From Henricia sp. BOLD:AAB3569 (lineage: Eukaryota > Echinodermata > Asteroidea > Spinulosida > Echinasteridae): a DNA stretch of 64,000 nt. The translations under genes were made by a program, and so were the position numbers. The stretch covers positions 1,054,001 through 1,118,000 of the forward strand of contig JBBELK010000482.1 in NCBI GenBank assembly GCA_037783545.1. Direction: 5' to 3'. The notes under the pieces were generated by a model, which made no database searches, was not told the DNA's origin, and worked only from the letters and a program-made list of their open reading frames with translations. Every line of letters begins with the position of its first letter. The stretch's first letter is position 1. Positions 20,350 to 31,608 of this stretch are shown here, one piece after another.

Positions 20350-22850
20350 TTGGTCCAAGTGGGCATAGTGGCTGGTTATTTGGATTCTAACTATGGGTAA
20401 TTTCGTAAGACTCCCGACATGCATTGCGAAAAACCACGGACTGCCATTGGTCATTGAGTTTGGCGCGCTTTTGGGTGTGTTCGTGAGTTGTGCAAACCGT
20501 GGAGTGAAGCGCGTGGGTTACACGTGTTCGCAGTGTTTCGCGCAGTCTGTTCAAGGTGAGTTTGCCGAGTTGGCTCGTGATAAAAAAGTGCTTGAAATTG
20601 AATGTCCTTTGTCGAAAATGACGACACCGAGAAATTACAAGCTACTTTAAAATGTGAAAGAGAGCGTGTCGTTTAAGAGAAGTAAATTAAAACGAACATG
20701 AAGGGCAAGATTTTCGCTCGCGCAGCGACGTCGCGAAATGTACCCCGGTGAGAGAGCGCGCACTTCATCAATTCATAATTCCATTCGCGCGGAAAGATTA
20801 ATCCAATCCGGGCTAATGAAAGTTGGTGTATAAGCTAGCGGGGGCCGTGTTTTACCAAACGGCAACACTTTCAAAATTGTGATTACATTATCGGGAAACT
20901 CTCAGCGAGCGGGTTTCAATTTAACGCAAACGACAATGGGACAGGGTATCATTAGCAGTCTGTTATGAGAGCGGCAAATGGCTCAAAAACTGAACGGCGT
21001 GGTTTTCTTAACCCTAAGCCGGCGATATTCGACAGACGGGCTTGACTGCAATTCCACAAGGCGCTATCTGCTGGTGATGGAGCAATTGGCCTGTAAACTA
21101 CCCGGACGAGTTTTCTGCACGGATGGGTCTGTTTCTCAGTCTGTGTTTACTCAGGGCCACGAGGGGGCGGGGGTGACCGTTTAATTTCTACTTTTTCACC
21201 CATTCTGCGACATGCTTGTAAATTGGTCGTTATCACAATGTTGTGCTTTGCCACTCCAAACTGAACCGGGGGCTCGCTTTCGCGCGACATATGGGAGATG
21301 CAAGGAGGCCGTCTGTCACGCGCGCAGCCCCGGTCTGGCTGGCTCGCTCGACCCGCTCAGCTCCGGACCTGTTGAACAACATTAATCCGCAGTTCTCGGT
21401 CTAAGAAACACACAGACTAAATGTCTTATTATCGTGTCTTTGCCGAGCACAAATGTAGAATTAAAGAAGGGCTCGTCACATGGTATTTGATTTTAACTTG
21501 AAGCAGACGCCGCGCTGAAGACACCGGTGAAAAGTGAAGCGAGCTTGTCGCACCGCGGCGTCGTAAAACTTTACAGCGGGAAAAGGGAATAAGCATGGGC
21601 CTCGCTAGCGATCCCCCTGCCAGCATACTCAGGGGATCCAAATAAGACGACGCGCTACTTGCAGACAAAGACCCTGCAATTGCGGTGTCACGTAGAGACC
21701 GAAACATATACGTACAAGAAAAGTAAAACTAGACTGTAAAGACGAGAAGGAAAGAACATTCAAAACATTTCAAGTAAGATATTGCATGATGCGTTTATCG
21801 GACCTCGGTGGCGGCTCTCGTTAAAAGTGTATTACTCGTCCAAGGCTGGCGATTCAATTAGCGGAACGGAGCAAGGAAACGGAGAACGCGACGAGAGGCT
21901 ATCCATCAAATCCTACTTAGGCACAGTCAACGGCATGTGCGGCTCCGATACGGCGCTTGCACGCTCTGCATGATCAGGGTTTTATTATTTTCTTTCCTCG
22001 GTTTGTGGCGGGGCCCGGGAAGTGACGACATATGCTGAAGAAGCATGATGAGTCTTACCTTGAATGACAGTTGCCGATTTCGGCCCGGAATCGGACTGGG
22101 GGAGGGGGTGAGAGCGACTTGAAAATCGCTTTGTCCTGATTCAACAAATAAACTTCCAATGTTGAGTGTGGAGTTTGCGAGTGACGCGAAAAAAATTACT
22201 TTCAAGATGCTTTTGTCTCTCTTTTGATGTTATGTTTTCTGGCTCGGCATGACACGACAAAGCGTTGGCAAGACCACAACTCACAGATGGCACTCATTAG
22301 ACTGTGCCAATTAGTATGACGTCACAATGTGCCACCCTTCAGGCCTAATGCCTCAAAGTGGAATTTTGAACGCGCTAATGATGCTGGGTCGATGAGGTGG
22401 TTGTTATTCCCGGTTAAGTTTACAAAGAGCGCAATGTTTTTTTCTTGCGTAAGAAAGTGCCGAAAATGCCGAAAAATGGCAAGAACCATGGCCCACCGAC
22501 ATTCAGCTGTATTTCAGTCACGTGGGCAGGACCCCCGCAAAGCTGCAGCCCCCTTGAAGAGGGCTACCATACGCAGCGGACAGACGAAACACACAGCGCG
22601 CAAATGTTTAAAAGTCACAAACTCGAACGAATTTTTTTTTCTCCGTGAAAATGTTACCGCCGCTCGCTTGTCGGAAGAATGCCGAAATGTACAACAAAGT
22701 TAACTTGATCTTTCGATGAATGTTACCTAACCATGTGCCACACCCTCCCGTGCCAAAGATGTCTTCTGTCTACTTGTTGTAGTGCGAACTCTGTAAAGTT
22801 TGACAAATTCAAACTATCTACGACCAGAAGTTAAAAGTTGTTCCAAAAAT
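20350..22850. other. Repeat-poor, GC-richer part of PRDM12 intron 1
   Basis: The 2.5 kb next to exon 1 lacks the MITE families that fill the rest of the intron, and is richer in CG dinucleotides (for example cgctcgcgcagcgacgtcgc at 20,714). This fits an unmethylated promoter-proximal or enhancer region. Frames at 20,393-20,650 and 21,429-21,707 are not recognised as proteins. Confidence 0.45.
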
Positions 22851-22857
22851 CACTTAC

Positions 22858-23002
22858 TCTTTTTCCGTTCAAGAAGTTCGCTCGCCTCTGTCTTGCTATC
22901 CTGACTCAGCCCCTGGCCTAGAACATTGCACCACTTCCCGTAGAGAGCATTTCGCAAAATCTCAGGGCTGATATAGTCGTGTGGGAGAAGCGTCTGCTCC
23001 AT
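22858..23002 (-). CDS. PRDM12: PRDM12 exon 1 (start codon exon)
   Basis: This exon has no long ORF and was found by reading the minus strand. Translation begins MEQTLLPHDYISPEILRNAL and continues YGKWCNVLGQ. This resembles the human PRDM12 N-terminal segment around ITSDILHSFLYGRWRNVLG, which is specific to this paralogue. The ATG at 23,002-23,000 is chosen because the frame meets a TGA 20 codons upstream with no other ATG between. The exon ends at a strong donor (A|GTAAGT) after 48 codons plus one base. That phase fits exon 2 directly, although the region between the N-terminal motif and the PR domain is then shorter than in human. An undetected small exon in intron 1 cannot be excluded. Confidence 0.9.
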
Positions 23003-23057
23003 GACAGCTGCTACTGACGAGTTCTCAGCCCCAACAGGTGAAAGGCAAAACCCGCTC

Positions 23058-23130
23058 TGTCACTTCTATCTGCTCCAATCACTTGTTTATATAGAAAATT
23101 CTCCCTCCCCGATCTGGGATCGCCCATTCA
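23058..23130 (-). promoter_or_regulatory. Putative PRDM12 core promoter with TATA box
   Basis: The minus strand reads CTATATAAAC at 23,085-23,094, a close match to the TATA consensus, about 85 bases upstream of the ATG at 23,002. A start site near 23,060 would give a 5' leader of about 60 bases. The flanking sequence is GC-rich and repeat-free. The initiation site itself is inferred. Confidence 0.55.
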
Positions 23131-26100
23131 AGGAGCAGCCGGGGGATAATGAGCGGCAAATATGGCTCTAACAACCAGGAAAATACAGCTCGGTTGACAA
23201 TCACGGCCCCGCCGAACAAAGGGCTCTGTTTTGCCGATTGAACATAATAAGTGTCTCTGATGATTATTATGTGCCCTATCACCGGCCCGGGCATTTAATA
23301 GTGCATTTTCTGCGGGTCGGGTATACTTGACAACTCGGCCATGCACCTGCAGCTTAGGGGCCAGCGCGTGTGGCTCGCTCTCCCTGCCGCTTACGTCGCA
23401 ACAAAAGTCGATCGCTTTTTGCGGGGCTGATTTCAATGGTGAGGAACCAACATGATGAATTGTCGGCTGCCTGCTATGCTTGTTCTAATAGCTCAATTAA
23501 TATAAATAAATAACAAAACGATAAATGTTTCGGGAGCGTGCGGGGCGCGAGTGGCAGTGCAACAAGGCAAGCTGCCATTGGCGCTCCGGCGTTGGCTGTT
23601 TGCAAGCGGCACAATCGGGCCGCCTGTTCGCTCGGTCCAACTCGCCTGGCTCGGCCATGGCACCCCCACCGCCGGGAGCCAGAACAACCGGTGTCTGCTG
23701 CTTAGACAATGCCCCCAAAGACGGCCCAGGCGAACACTATCAAGCCAGCTTCGCCCCATTTCAATCAGAGAAGACTTGGATTGGACGAGAGCAGCTCGTT
23801 CTTGGCTGACGGGGCTGGCAAGCGAACGACGGCACACCATCTCGGCGTGTCTCGGCCTGACGCGCCGGCCACCTCACCCTAGGTCGGCATGAGGCCAGCT
23901 AAATCGCAGGCCTGCTTGATTAGTCTCAGCCCTTTGTTCTGACTCAATCCCAACTTTGTAATGCTCCAACTGCGTCACCAAGATTGGCAAAAGTTTTACT
24001 TGCGGAGCAAACAGTCACTCGCCTTGTTGAATGCAACACAAAAGCCAGTCAAGCCGGCAATTTGAGCCCATCTGCGCTGCCAAACTTGGCCCGGTGCACA
24101 GACGAGACGCGGGCTACAACCGCCGCCATCAAACCCCCACTCACCTTGAAAAAGGTTCAAATAATGATTCTGGGGAGTTTTGGGGCGAATTTATCGCTGG
24201 CGTCTTGGCGAAACGGCGAGATGTCGAAAAGACATTTTCCGCGTCTTGGCACGAAAACAGCATTGTGTATTGGCGCATATACAAGCCAATACGTACTACA
24301 CTATACGCACACGCCTGACGTGACAGGGCGCGGCGGCGCCTCATTACACCCCTCGCGTACTGCCATTTTACTTTATTCACGCCTCCTCACTCGTCTTACA
24401 AAGAAGAGTATTACATTTTTAAAAGTGTAGTATTTTTTTCTTATAAAGCTTTACCTTTTAACTCAAATCAGCGTGTTTTTGTTCGATATTTTCGTATATT
24501 GAGTACATTCTGTGAGTTGTACACGTGGTATCCATACAAGGCGATTTGTGAGCATAACCGGCATGACCGGGGCACAGGGTAGAGGCCTGAAATTGCGGCC
24601 AGTTCAGATTCCAAACCATTTTATTTCTTTTAAAAACATCGAAGTCCTTTGTTTTTACACAAATTCTCTTATTTTCTTTTTAATAACATGAAAATCCTTT
24701 GTTCAAGAAGAAAACAGGTGGAAATAATGTTTAAAATGATTGGCGCTTTGCCAAATGTCGTGCGTTTGTGCGAGGCAACCGCGGCAGAAAACGGCCGTTT
24801 TCTGCGAGTCATTTAATTATTCTAAACGTAAATTACATTTACAATTCACTAGCTTTTCCAAAATTAAACAAATAAATTTACAAATGTTGACATTATTCTC
24901 AGTTGAGTGAAAATCTCATTAAAAAGAACAGCCTTTATGTTTCTAAGGGAACAATTCGTAAACAGACAGGACCAAGCCTTGCCAATCTATGCTCCCGATA
25001 GGGTCTAAGTATGGCACACGTTGTGCGTTGAAGAAACCCCAAATTAGCAGGGTTTTTGTACCAATTTGCGTTCACACAGAAAACTTCCCTACTTTCACAA
25101 GCTTACAAACAATCCAGTCCCAAATTTCACTGAACAGTTTTCTTCACTTGTAGTGAAAACAAACAGTTAAACCAAGCACCGGATTTTGGCTACGCGCACG
25201 TGCACGTCAGTCAAAACCCTAGATAGTCAAAACGCCGTCTTAACTGCTGACTAAAATACTCAATTCCGCTTAAACTCGCATTTCAAGCTCCCAGTCTTTG
25301 CCACTTAAACTGTACTTAAAAACCAATAACTTGATAATAACTGGACGATTTAACTTGAATTTTGGAGGACAGGGTTTGCGGATATGGTGTATCTTGGAAC
25401 AAACGCACATATTAACTGCCTATTGGGTTAGGCTAAATGTGAGTAAAAAGTGAGTTAAAAGCGGCTCGATTAGAAAACGATAAAGTCCTGATTATAAAAT
25501 GATAAAGGTCTATTAAAAGTACGATAATAGCCACTTTTACAAACGCACACACGAAAGGGTCTCGTATCTAACCGGCCTGCCGTTCAGGGTGTTGGCCTAA
25601 CAGGGCCTACGACAATCTTTTTCCCCTCGTCCATTCTTCGCGTGTTGATTCTATCGTTTCGGAAGCGTGAGAAAATAGCCTAGGTGGTGCAATGTTGAGT
25701 GTCAAGAGGGTTGCACAAAGGCGCGTAGTGATAGCTTAGTGTGATGTTTACCACTGTTGGAGGGTGTAATTAGCGATTGGCGAGCTTAATGTGCCGACTC
25801 GAGCCCTCGTTTGAAACAACTGATGAGGCTGAGTGGAAAAAATGCAACAATGTGCAAGTCATTAGCGACGTCGCTCCGTTGCGAGTCTGTCTAAATCTGC
25901 ACATTTTACACAGTGCCTCTAGTGTAAACATTTTAACTCCAGAAAAATGAGGAAAGAATTGAAACCGCGTTGCGTGTGCGACAAAGCTTCTCCTATTGGC
26001 CACCTCTAATTAGCAGAACCCGCGGATTTTTTTGTTATTTTTTTAAGAGCCGAAGTTGTGTTGATAAATGCGTCTTGGGTTTGGTGGAAATGCTCCCAGC

Positions 26101-26150
26101 CCTATTCCCCTGAGATATTGGGGTATTCGAACGTGCGTGGTTTTTGTTAG
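23131..26150. other. Upstream region of PRDM12, repeat-poor
   Basis: The first 1.3 kb (to about 24,400) is GC-rich with overlapping frames on both strands (for example 23,493-23,892 and 23,984-24,430) that look like composition shadows. The rest becomes AT-rich and unique. No known repeat or RNA gene is recognised; regulatory content is likely but unproven. Confidence 0.45.
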
Positions 26151-26263
26151 AAAGTATGGGCCCGTATGTTAGACTCGAAACCCGTAGACACTTATTCCTG
26201 AGTCTTTGTGTCGTGTATAGCTTTCACTTTTTAAACAGGGGGTGTCAACATATTTTAAAGATA

Positions 26264-26489
26264 AATTGCAGGATTGGAAAACTGTTACAAACGGCGTTAT
26301 CTCCATGTGTGATTGAGGATGTGTATGACAAAACCAACCTGTGTATAAGTCAGCTCAGTATCTCATCTACGTTCCGACTGTGTCCATGCATTCAAGAAAG
26401 TGGGCAAAGTGACCGTCCTATTTAGGCCATTTCTCTTGTCCTACTGCACAGAAAACAGACCCATGATACCACGGCAGTCAGAGGCCTAG
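26264..26489 (+). repeat. GTTACAAACGGCGTTATCTCC MITE, left half
   Basis: It contains gttacaaacggcgttatctc, aaccaacctgtgtataagtc and ccgtcctatttaggcc. The element resumes at 27,077 after the insertion at 26,490-27,076. Confidence 0.75.
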
Positions 26490-27076
26490 TCTCGTGGCCA
26501 GACCTGCTGGGGATGCTTGCCCATCAGTTCTGGGGAATCACGGTGAGAGCTCATCGCTGATTGGTTAAGGCCCGCACCGAATTCGGTGCGGGACCCCTGC
26601 GAAGCTTTTGGCTCATTATCATAAGCACCGCGTGTAAAGCTCAGAAGGCTGCACACAAACCAAATGGTCTTTACAAGAAACATGGCACATACCTTCTTCG
26701 CCCACATCACATTACAGGTTCATGTTTAGTAGCTGACGCTTCTTTATGAAACAGGAAGAATTCCCTCCCAATCTCGGTGAAATGCAATCACAACAGTTAC
26801 CGCATAGCATTTGAAACACTGACGGAGTCTAGTAGCTGCATTGTATATAACGCCGTGTCGCGTCATATTGCACGATCTTTTGGCACCCGACTACTCCCAG
26901 AAGCACGTTCTGTTGTTATGGCTGCACGCTGACTTGATCGCATGACCAATAGCAGTGCACGTACTATCAACGACGGCTCACGGATGGGTAATGACGTTCA
27001 ACCTATCAGCGATGAGCTCTCACCGTGATTCCCCAGACCTGATTGGGAGTTTCCCCGGCAGGTCTGGCAACGAGAC
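26490..27076. mobile_element. Terminal inverted-repeat element nested in an older MITE
   Basis: Arms ctcgtggccagacctgctgg (left) and complement of ccggcaggtctggcaacgag (right) extend about 85 bases with mismatches, including gggaatcacggtgagagctc/atcgctgattgg. The flanks tcagaggcctagt and tcaggggcccagt may be a target-site duplication. It has no long ORF, so it is non-autonomous. Confidence 0.8.
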
Positions 27077-27262
27077 TATCAGGGGCCCAGTTTCGTTCAC
27101 ACGAAGGCACCCTTATAAAAAATGCTTGTGGACAAGCATTTATACAAATTCATCTCCAAATATCGTTTTCTTTAAAAAATAATTTCGGGCGGCATCACTG
27201 CATTCGACAGTTGGAACAACTTCTACCTTTCATTTGAGTAAGGTTTTTTTTCCGGTCAAATG
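27077..27262 (+). repeat. GTTACAAACGGCGTTATCTCC MITE, right half
   Basis: It continues the interrupted element: ggggcccagtttcgttcaca, atttatacaaattcatctcc, caactto-type end ttctacctttcatttgagta and ggtcaaatggttggttaa. Confidence 0.7.
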
Positions 27263-27284
27263 GTTGGTTAAAATAGACAGCCGA

Positions 27285-27600
27285 ATTGTGACGTGTTACC
27301 ATGATTATTGGCTCTAAACATCATGGCCGTCGAAAAAAGTACCACTGCAAAAGCACAGGGACACGGTTCAGTGATTTTTAGTGTAAAGCCATTGCCTAAG
27401 CAACTAACAAAAGACGATAATATGAATATTTCGGGACAACTCCTGTATATACGGGCTTTAACAGGCCACAAATAACAAAGGTTTTGTTTCCTTCCTCCAT
27501 AGTAGGTGACTGAAAACATTTTTTTGGGGGCAGGTTTGCACGTAATTTTCAGTAACAAATCCACTGAATCGTTTAAATACATGACAAAAACTACACACGT
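27285..27600 (+). repeat. Dispersed repeat, also inverted at 38,455-38,600
   Basis: tgcaaaagcacagggacacg and gttcagtgatttttagtgta are found as the complement at about 38,500-38,545, with further similarity around ggctctaaacatcatggccg. Its borders are unclear. Confidence 0.6.
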
Positions 27601-27606
27601 GTAATA

Positions 27607-28001
27607 AACCTTATCGACGTTCTCAATGCATCATGGGATTGGATGACAAAATTGCCCGGCAAAGTGTGCGTAAACCCTATGAGGCGGACGCCAACTCGGC
27701 AACTTTTGTTTTACTCATTTTCACGAAAACCAAAAAGAGTTCAAGAATCAACCAACCTCTCACTACTTTTTCTTTGAAACATATCAAACATACTGACAAA
27801 CATGTCCCGAAACAGAAATGTTGGAAATGCGAGAAATCATCGGGGATTCCCTTCGTTGTGGGAGAGTCCGAGTACCGCACTCACAGCTCGGTATGCGCAA
27901 TGCATGCAACACGCTCCATATAGCTAGCCACGGCGCGGTTGGATTGAGTGTGTGCTACATGCACTGCGAGTCCGTGTTGCATTGAGAATGTCGATAAGGT
28001 T
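27607..28001. repeat. AACCTTATCGAC fold-back MITE with TA borders
   Basis: Terminal arms aaccttatcgacgttctcaa and complement ttgagaatgtcgataaggtt differ at one base. TA flanks both ends, as for Tc1/mariner-type insertion. A 96-codon frame inside is not recognised. Confidence 0.75.
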
Positions 28002-28019
28002 TACTTTATTGTGATACTA

Positions 28020-28321
28020 CGAAGACCCAGAGGGGACATTTAAGTATTGTGCTCTTTTTTTTATACGTACGTACGTGATAATAATACGTACGCACGTGAT
28101 CATTTAATACGTACGTATACGTGATAATTTATTACGTACGTATACGTGATAATTTATTACGTACGTACGTATTATTATCACGTACGCACTAGTATTATCA
28201 CGTACGCACGTACGTAATAAATTATCACGTACGTATTATTATCACGTATGTACGTATTATTATCCCGTACGTACGTATTAAACAAGTATCACAATACTTA
28301 AATGTCCCCTCTGGGTCTTCG
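28020..28321. repeat. TA-flanked MITE with an ACGT-rich palindromic core
   Basis: Terminal inverted repeats are 32 bases and perfect (start cgaagacccagaggggacat). TA is on both sides (28,018-28,019; 28,322-28,323). The core 28,062-28,280 is made of TACGTACGT, CACGTA and TAATAATA-like words, largely self-complementary. Confidence 0.9.
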
Positions 28322-28852
28322 TACAATGGAGTGTTCGGATATATTTCCAGAGGATCAACGTACTTGAATATGTTAAAATGACATTCGTGCCGCGTTAATT
28401 CAAGTCCGTGAATGTGAGACGGCGCTGTTTACACCAGGAACATATTTTCGCGCTCATAAGCAGGAACATGTTTAAAGCGGGTTACGAATTTATAAACCAT
28501 TATATACCTTTAGCTTCGGTTGCTGACAACGAAAGAGGTTCAATGATTGAACAAATTAGAAACATGTTCCTGACCATAGTCGCCAAAACATGGCCGTCAT
28601 CGACTATTTAACTTGCGTTCGTACATTGCATAACGCTGGCCATAACACGTAAACCGAGTTCAGTACAAGAGTTCGAGTACAAGATTTGCAATGCTCCAAA
28701 ATTCTAATAAATCATTTGACCGAAAACAAAATTTGTGGTCCCTGTCCAACGTTAGGCCACAAAAAAGAGCTGTGTTTGGCGTTAGCGCGCGTCACTTCCA
28801 ATCCTGCGCGTCAAATCTATTTTTTTTAACTGAGACACGCACCGTCTGTTAA

Positions 28853-29212
28853 AGGAGTGTGACCAGATCACTTTTTTTTTACCCATAACTCCCCGGGACT
28901 TACCTTATGGGTCATGAGATTTTTATATCATAACATCCGTTATATTTTTCTGATTACGAAACTGAAACTCCCGCGCTTCTAGGCCGCATATTTCCGAGGA
29001 TATCGTCGAAAATCCACCGATTATTTGTAAACTAATTTTCCAGTATCAACGTTTATCCGCTGAAAGCATACTCGATAGTTTTGTTCAATTTTTTACTGGA
29101 AATTGCGAATGTTTTCGGGTTTTTGGGACATGGGAGGTGTGTATGGGAGTTACTTGATAATATTGATAAGTTACATCGAAAACTATTTTCCAGAAACTCT
29201 GGTCACGCTCCT
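28853..29212 (+). repeat. TTAA MITE, AGGAG family, full copy
   Basis: TTAA at 28,849-28,852 and 29,213-29,216. Ends are AGGAGTGTGACCAGATCAC and complement of ctggtcacgctcct. It has 360 bases and no ORF. Confidence 0.88.
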
Positions 29213-29544
29213 TTAAGTGTTTCGATTATAAACATGCCTGTTTGCTTCATGTCAACTTGACTTTATTGTTTAGAATCCACTTGCCCAAAAAAAAAAGCGA
29301 CAAAATAAAACACCGCGTCGCCGCATCATTTTGGGAGACTTCAACTTCCGCTAAACGCTGTTCTTTTTTGGCCTTGTGATTCCACCTGAAGTGATACATT
29401 TTTTAATAAGAAAACGGAAATTGAAGACAAATTTATACAAAGTGTGTGCACACGCACTTTTTTTATGAGCACAATACATGATATGGTGCCCATGCAATCA
29501 CAATGGATATGAAACAAATTTTATTATTATTTTTATTTTTTATT

Positions 29545-29808
29545 TTTTATGTGAACAAAACTAGGCCCCTGACTACCGTGACCCCGTTTCCATGCAGTAT
29601 AGCCAGGGAACCGGCCTAAATAGGACGAAGGCTTCGCACAATTTCTTGAAAGCACATGGTTTTTGACACAGTTTTTCATTGTTTTCTGGGAACGTAGATG
29701 AGGTACTGAACTGCCTTATACACAGGTTGGTTTGTATCATACATATCCTCAATCACACATGGAGATAACACCGTCTGTAACCGTTTTCCAATCCTGCAAT
29801 CCATCTTT
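29545..29808 (-). repeat. GTTACAAACGGCGTTATCTCC MITE, minus copy
   Basis: On the minus strand it has gttacagacggtgttatctc, cctgtgtataaggcagttca and the downstream caaaactaggcccctgacta complement. It ends at ccatcttta just before the exon-like block. Confidence 0.7.
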
Positions 29809-29817
29809 AAGCGTCAG

Positions 29818-29988
29818 TTACTTCCCCGAGTCTGTTTACACGGGCGAGTGCGTGTACAGCAGCAAACTCGATACCGTGAAAAAGCGACACCATCCGGTAC
29901 CATTCTTCCAGCATCACGCTCCATGGAAGCGGAACCGCCCCACAGAAATACACGATGGGAAGCCTGACTATTCACGCCCAACGCAGCG
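29818..29988 (+). CDS. Unassigned exon-like open block
   Basis: A 171-base block between gcgtcag and GCG|GTAAATG is open on the plus strand and has a protein-like composition, rich in His, Pro, Tyr and Lys: KKRHHPVPFFQHHAPWKRN and PTEIHDGKPDYSRPTQ. It is GC-richer than its AT-rich surroundings and is not in any repeat family seen here. I do not recognise the protein. The acceptor has a poor pyrimidine tract, and no partner exon was found, so it may be a chance frame or an exon relic. Confidence 0.3.
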
Positions 29989-30779
29989 GTAAATGTTAGT
30001 GTATGGATCCATTGCAATTGTTTAACGCGTATAGTGCTAAATGTACAAGCTACTGGTAGCTATATAGCGAAACAAATGCTAAAATTTTACGAATTTTAAT
30101 TTTAATTGTTCTCATGCATGTAACTTGCTTTGTATTTATCACGCTTTCCTAGCCACACCTGCCATCTCTAAGGTTAACAAACCTATACAATAATATCAAT
30201 TTTGTTGATGTCTTTCAAATTCTACAAATTACATACAAAAGTGAGAGACATTCGTTATATTACGGGCAGATTTTAAATTAGTTTGTTAAGTTTGAAAGTT
30301 AAGTAATGCTTTATTTTACATGATGTGGGTATGTAGTGCATGGTGTTGTATAGTCTAAACAAGTGCGAGTGATTAAAATAATTATTTTAGTAGGTGAACT
30401 CATCCATGTAGGCCTTGTATAAAGCGTTCACCTGTCTATAACAAGCAACAATTCTACCACGTCTCTTCCTTGTGAAATTCTATCATTCTCGCCCTATCTT
30501 TACTTCTCAAAAACAGAAGACCGAGAAATTGGCGAACAGCGTGTCCTGCCCGGTCCAGTTGGCCGTCAAGGTTAAGGTCGCGTCCCCACGACACGCGGTC
30601 CGGACACACGGTCCGAGCACGCGGTCGAGCATCGCACTTGAACGGTCTAAGTCCTTTGGTTATCATACGAAACGCCGTTTGTGATCTGTGGTGGTTTTAC
30701 TGACTTTACAAATTGAGACCCGGAGTGGATAAATTCGACCAATCGATGGGTCCAATGTTCAAGTATTTGGTCTACTGGA

Positions 30780-30840
30780 CAGATGACTGGCAGGGACGGG
30801 GTGGTGGTGGTGGGGGGAGGGGGATGGGGGGGGGGGGGAT
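30780..30840 (+). repeat. G-rich simple repeat
   Basis: ggtggtggtggtgggggg followed by a run of 13 G. It is intergenic. Confidence 0.7.
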
Positions 30841-30889
30841 TAGTGCGTGGAGGTCCAGTTTCTTTCAATAATTAATAAATAGGCGGCTT

Positions 30890-31045
30890 CGTACCGTCTT
30901 GAAAGCATGGACGCAGTTTTTCATTGTTTTCTCGGAACGTTTGGGGTACTGGTTGGTTTTTTATCATATACACATCCTCAATCACACATGGATATAATGC
31001 TGTTTTTACAGTTTTCCAATCCCGTAATCTGTCTTTAAAGGCAGT
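30890..31045 (-). repeat. GTTACAAACGGCGTTATCTCC MITE, minus partial
   Basis: It contains the complement of tcaagacggtacgaagccgc and cctcaatcacacatggatat. Only the right part of the family is present. Confidence 0.6.
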
Positions 31046-31308
31046 TTATTTTTTTCATAGGCATATCGTTTCAGAAATGGATGCATTTGGGTGGAGTAGG
31101 TAAAATTATTATCAAAATACTGATCTTTTTACACATTCGATTTTGAGTTTGTGGATCATCGAGACAAAAAGTGCTATTATCGAATGGTCAAGCTCCCTGA
31201 CGTGTGTACTGCTGAACGGGGCAAGTGAACGAAAGGCCGGGTTCCATCTTGTTATGGGTGTCCTACAAAATTATAAAAACGAGACAAAATTCCACTTTAA
31301 TTACTGAA

Positions 31309-31607
31309 AACCTGAGGCTGATTTCACATAGCGCTATAAGACGCGTTTAGGAAGGGTCACTCTTCTTATCTTGGGACGTTGGTATGGGAATTAAGACGCA
31401 TTGAACTCGTCTTAACTTCAACCCATGTAACTATAGCTGATAATTTTGTACTAACTGGCGAGACCTGTATATACTTGATTTAAATATACATGACCAGGGG
31501 CCGATTTCACAAAGCGCTGAGACGCGTCTTAGGAAGGGCACTCTTGGAACGTTGGTATGGGAATTAGGACACGTTGAACTATCTTAACGTTTTGTGAAAT
31601 CGTGACC
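31309..31607. repeat. GATTTCACAAAGCGCT duplicated and inverted block
   Basis: Two related units (gatttcacatagcgct... and gatttcacaaagcgct...) each hold acgttggtatgggaattaag-like sequence and gtcttaac. The second ends with the complement gttttgtgaaatcg. Confidence 0.6.
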
Positions 31608-31608
31608 T

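Larger units (their letters stand above)
419..23002 (-). other. PRDM12: PRDM12 gene region (5' and middle part, 3' end off window)
   Basis: Span of the PRDM12 orthologue from the start codon (23,002) to the last exon inside the window. Five coding exons of 145, 173, 156, 133 and 201 bp join in phase (269 codons plus one base) and give an N-terminal PRDM12 motif, a PR/SET-like domain and two C2H2 fingers in the order of vertebrate PRDM12. PRDM12 is a nuclear regulator of nociceptor and V1 interneuron development that recruits the histone methyltransferase G9a; this is family knowledge, not read here. The third finger and C-terminal tail are not in bases 1-418, so the gene continues left. Intron 1 is 18.4 kb; the others are 1.3, 1.4 and 0.7 kb. 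Confidence 0.95.

Noticed and set aside
23984-24430. Open frame of 148 codons upstream of PRDM12
   Set aside because: No recognisable domain; it overlaps other frames in a GC-rich zone where stops are rare.
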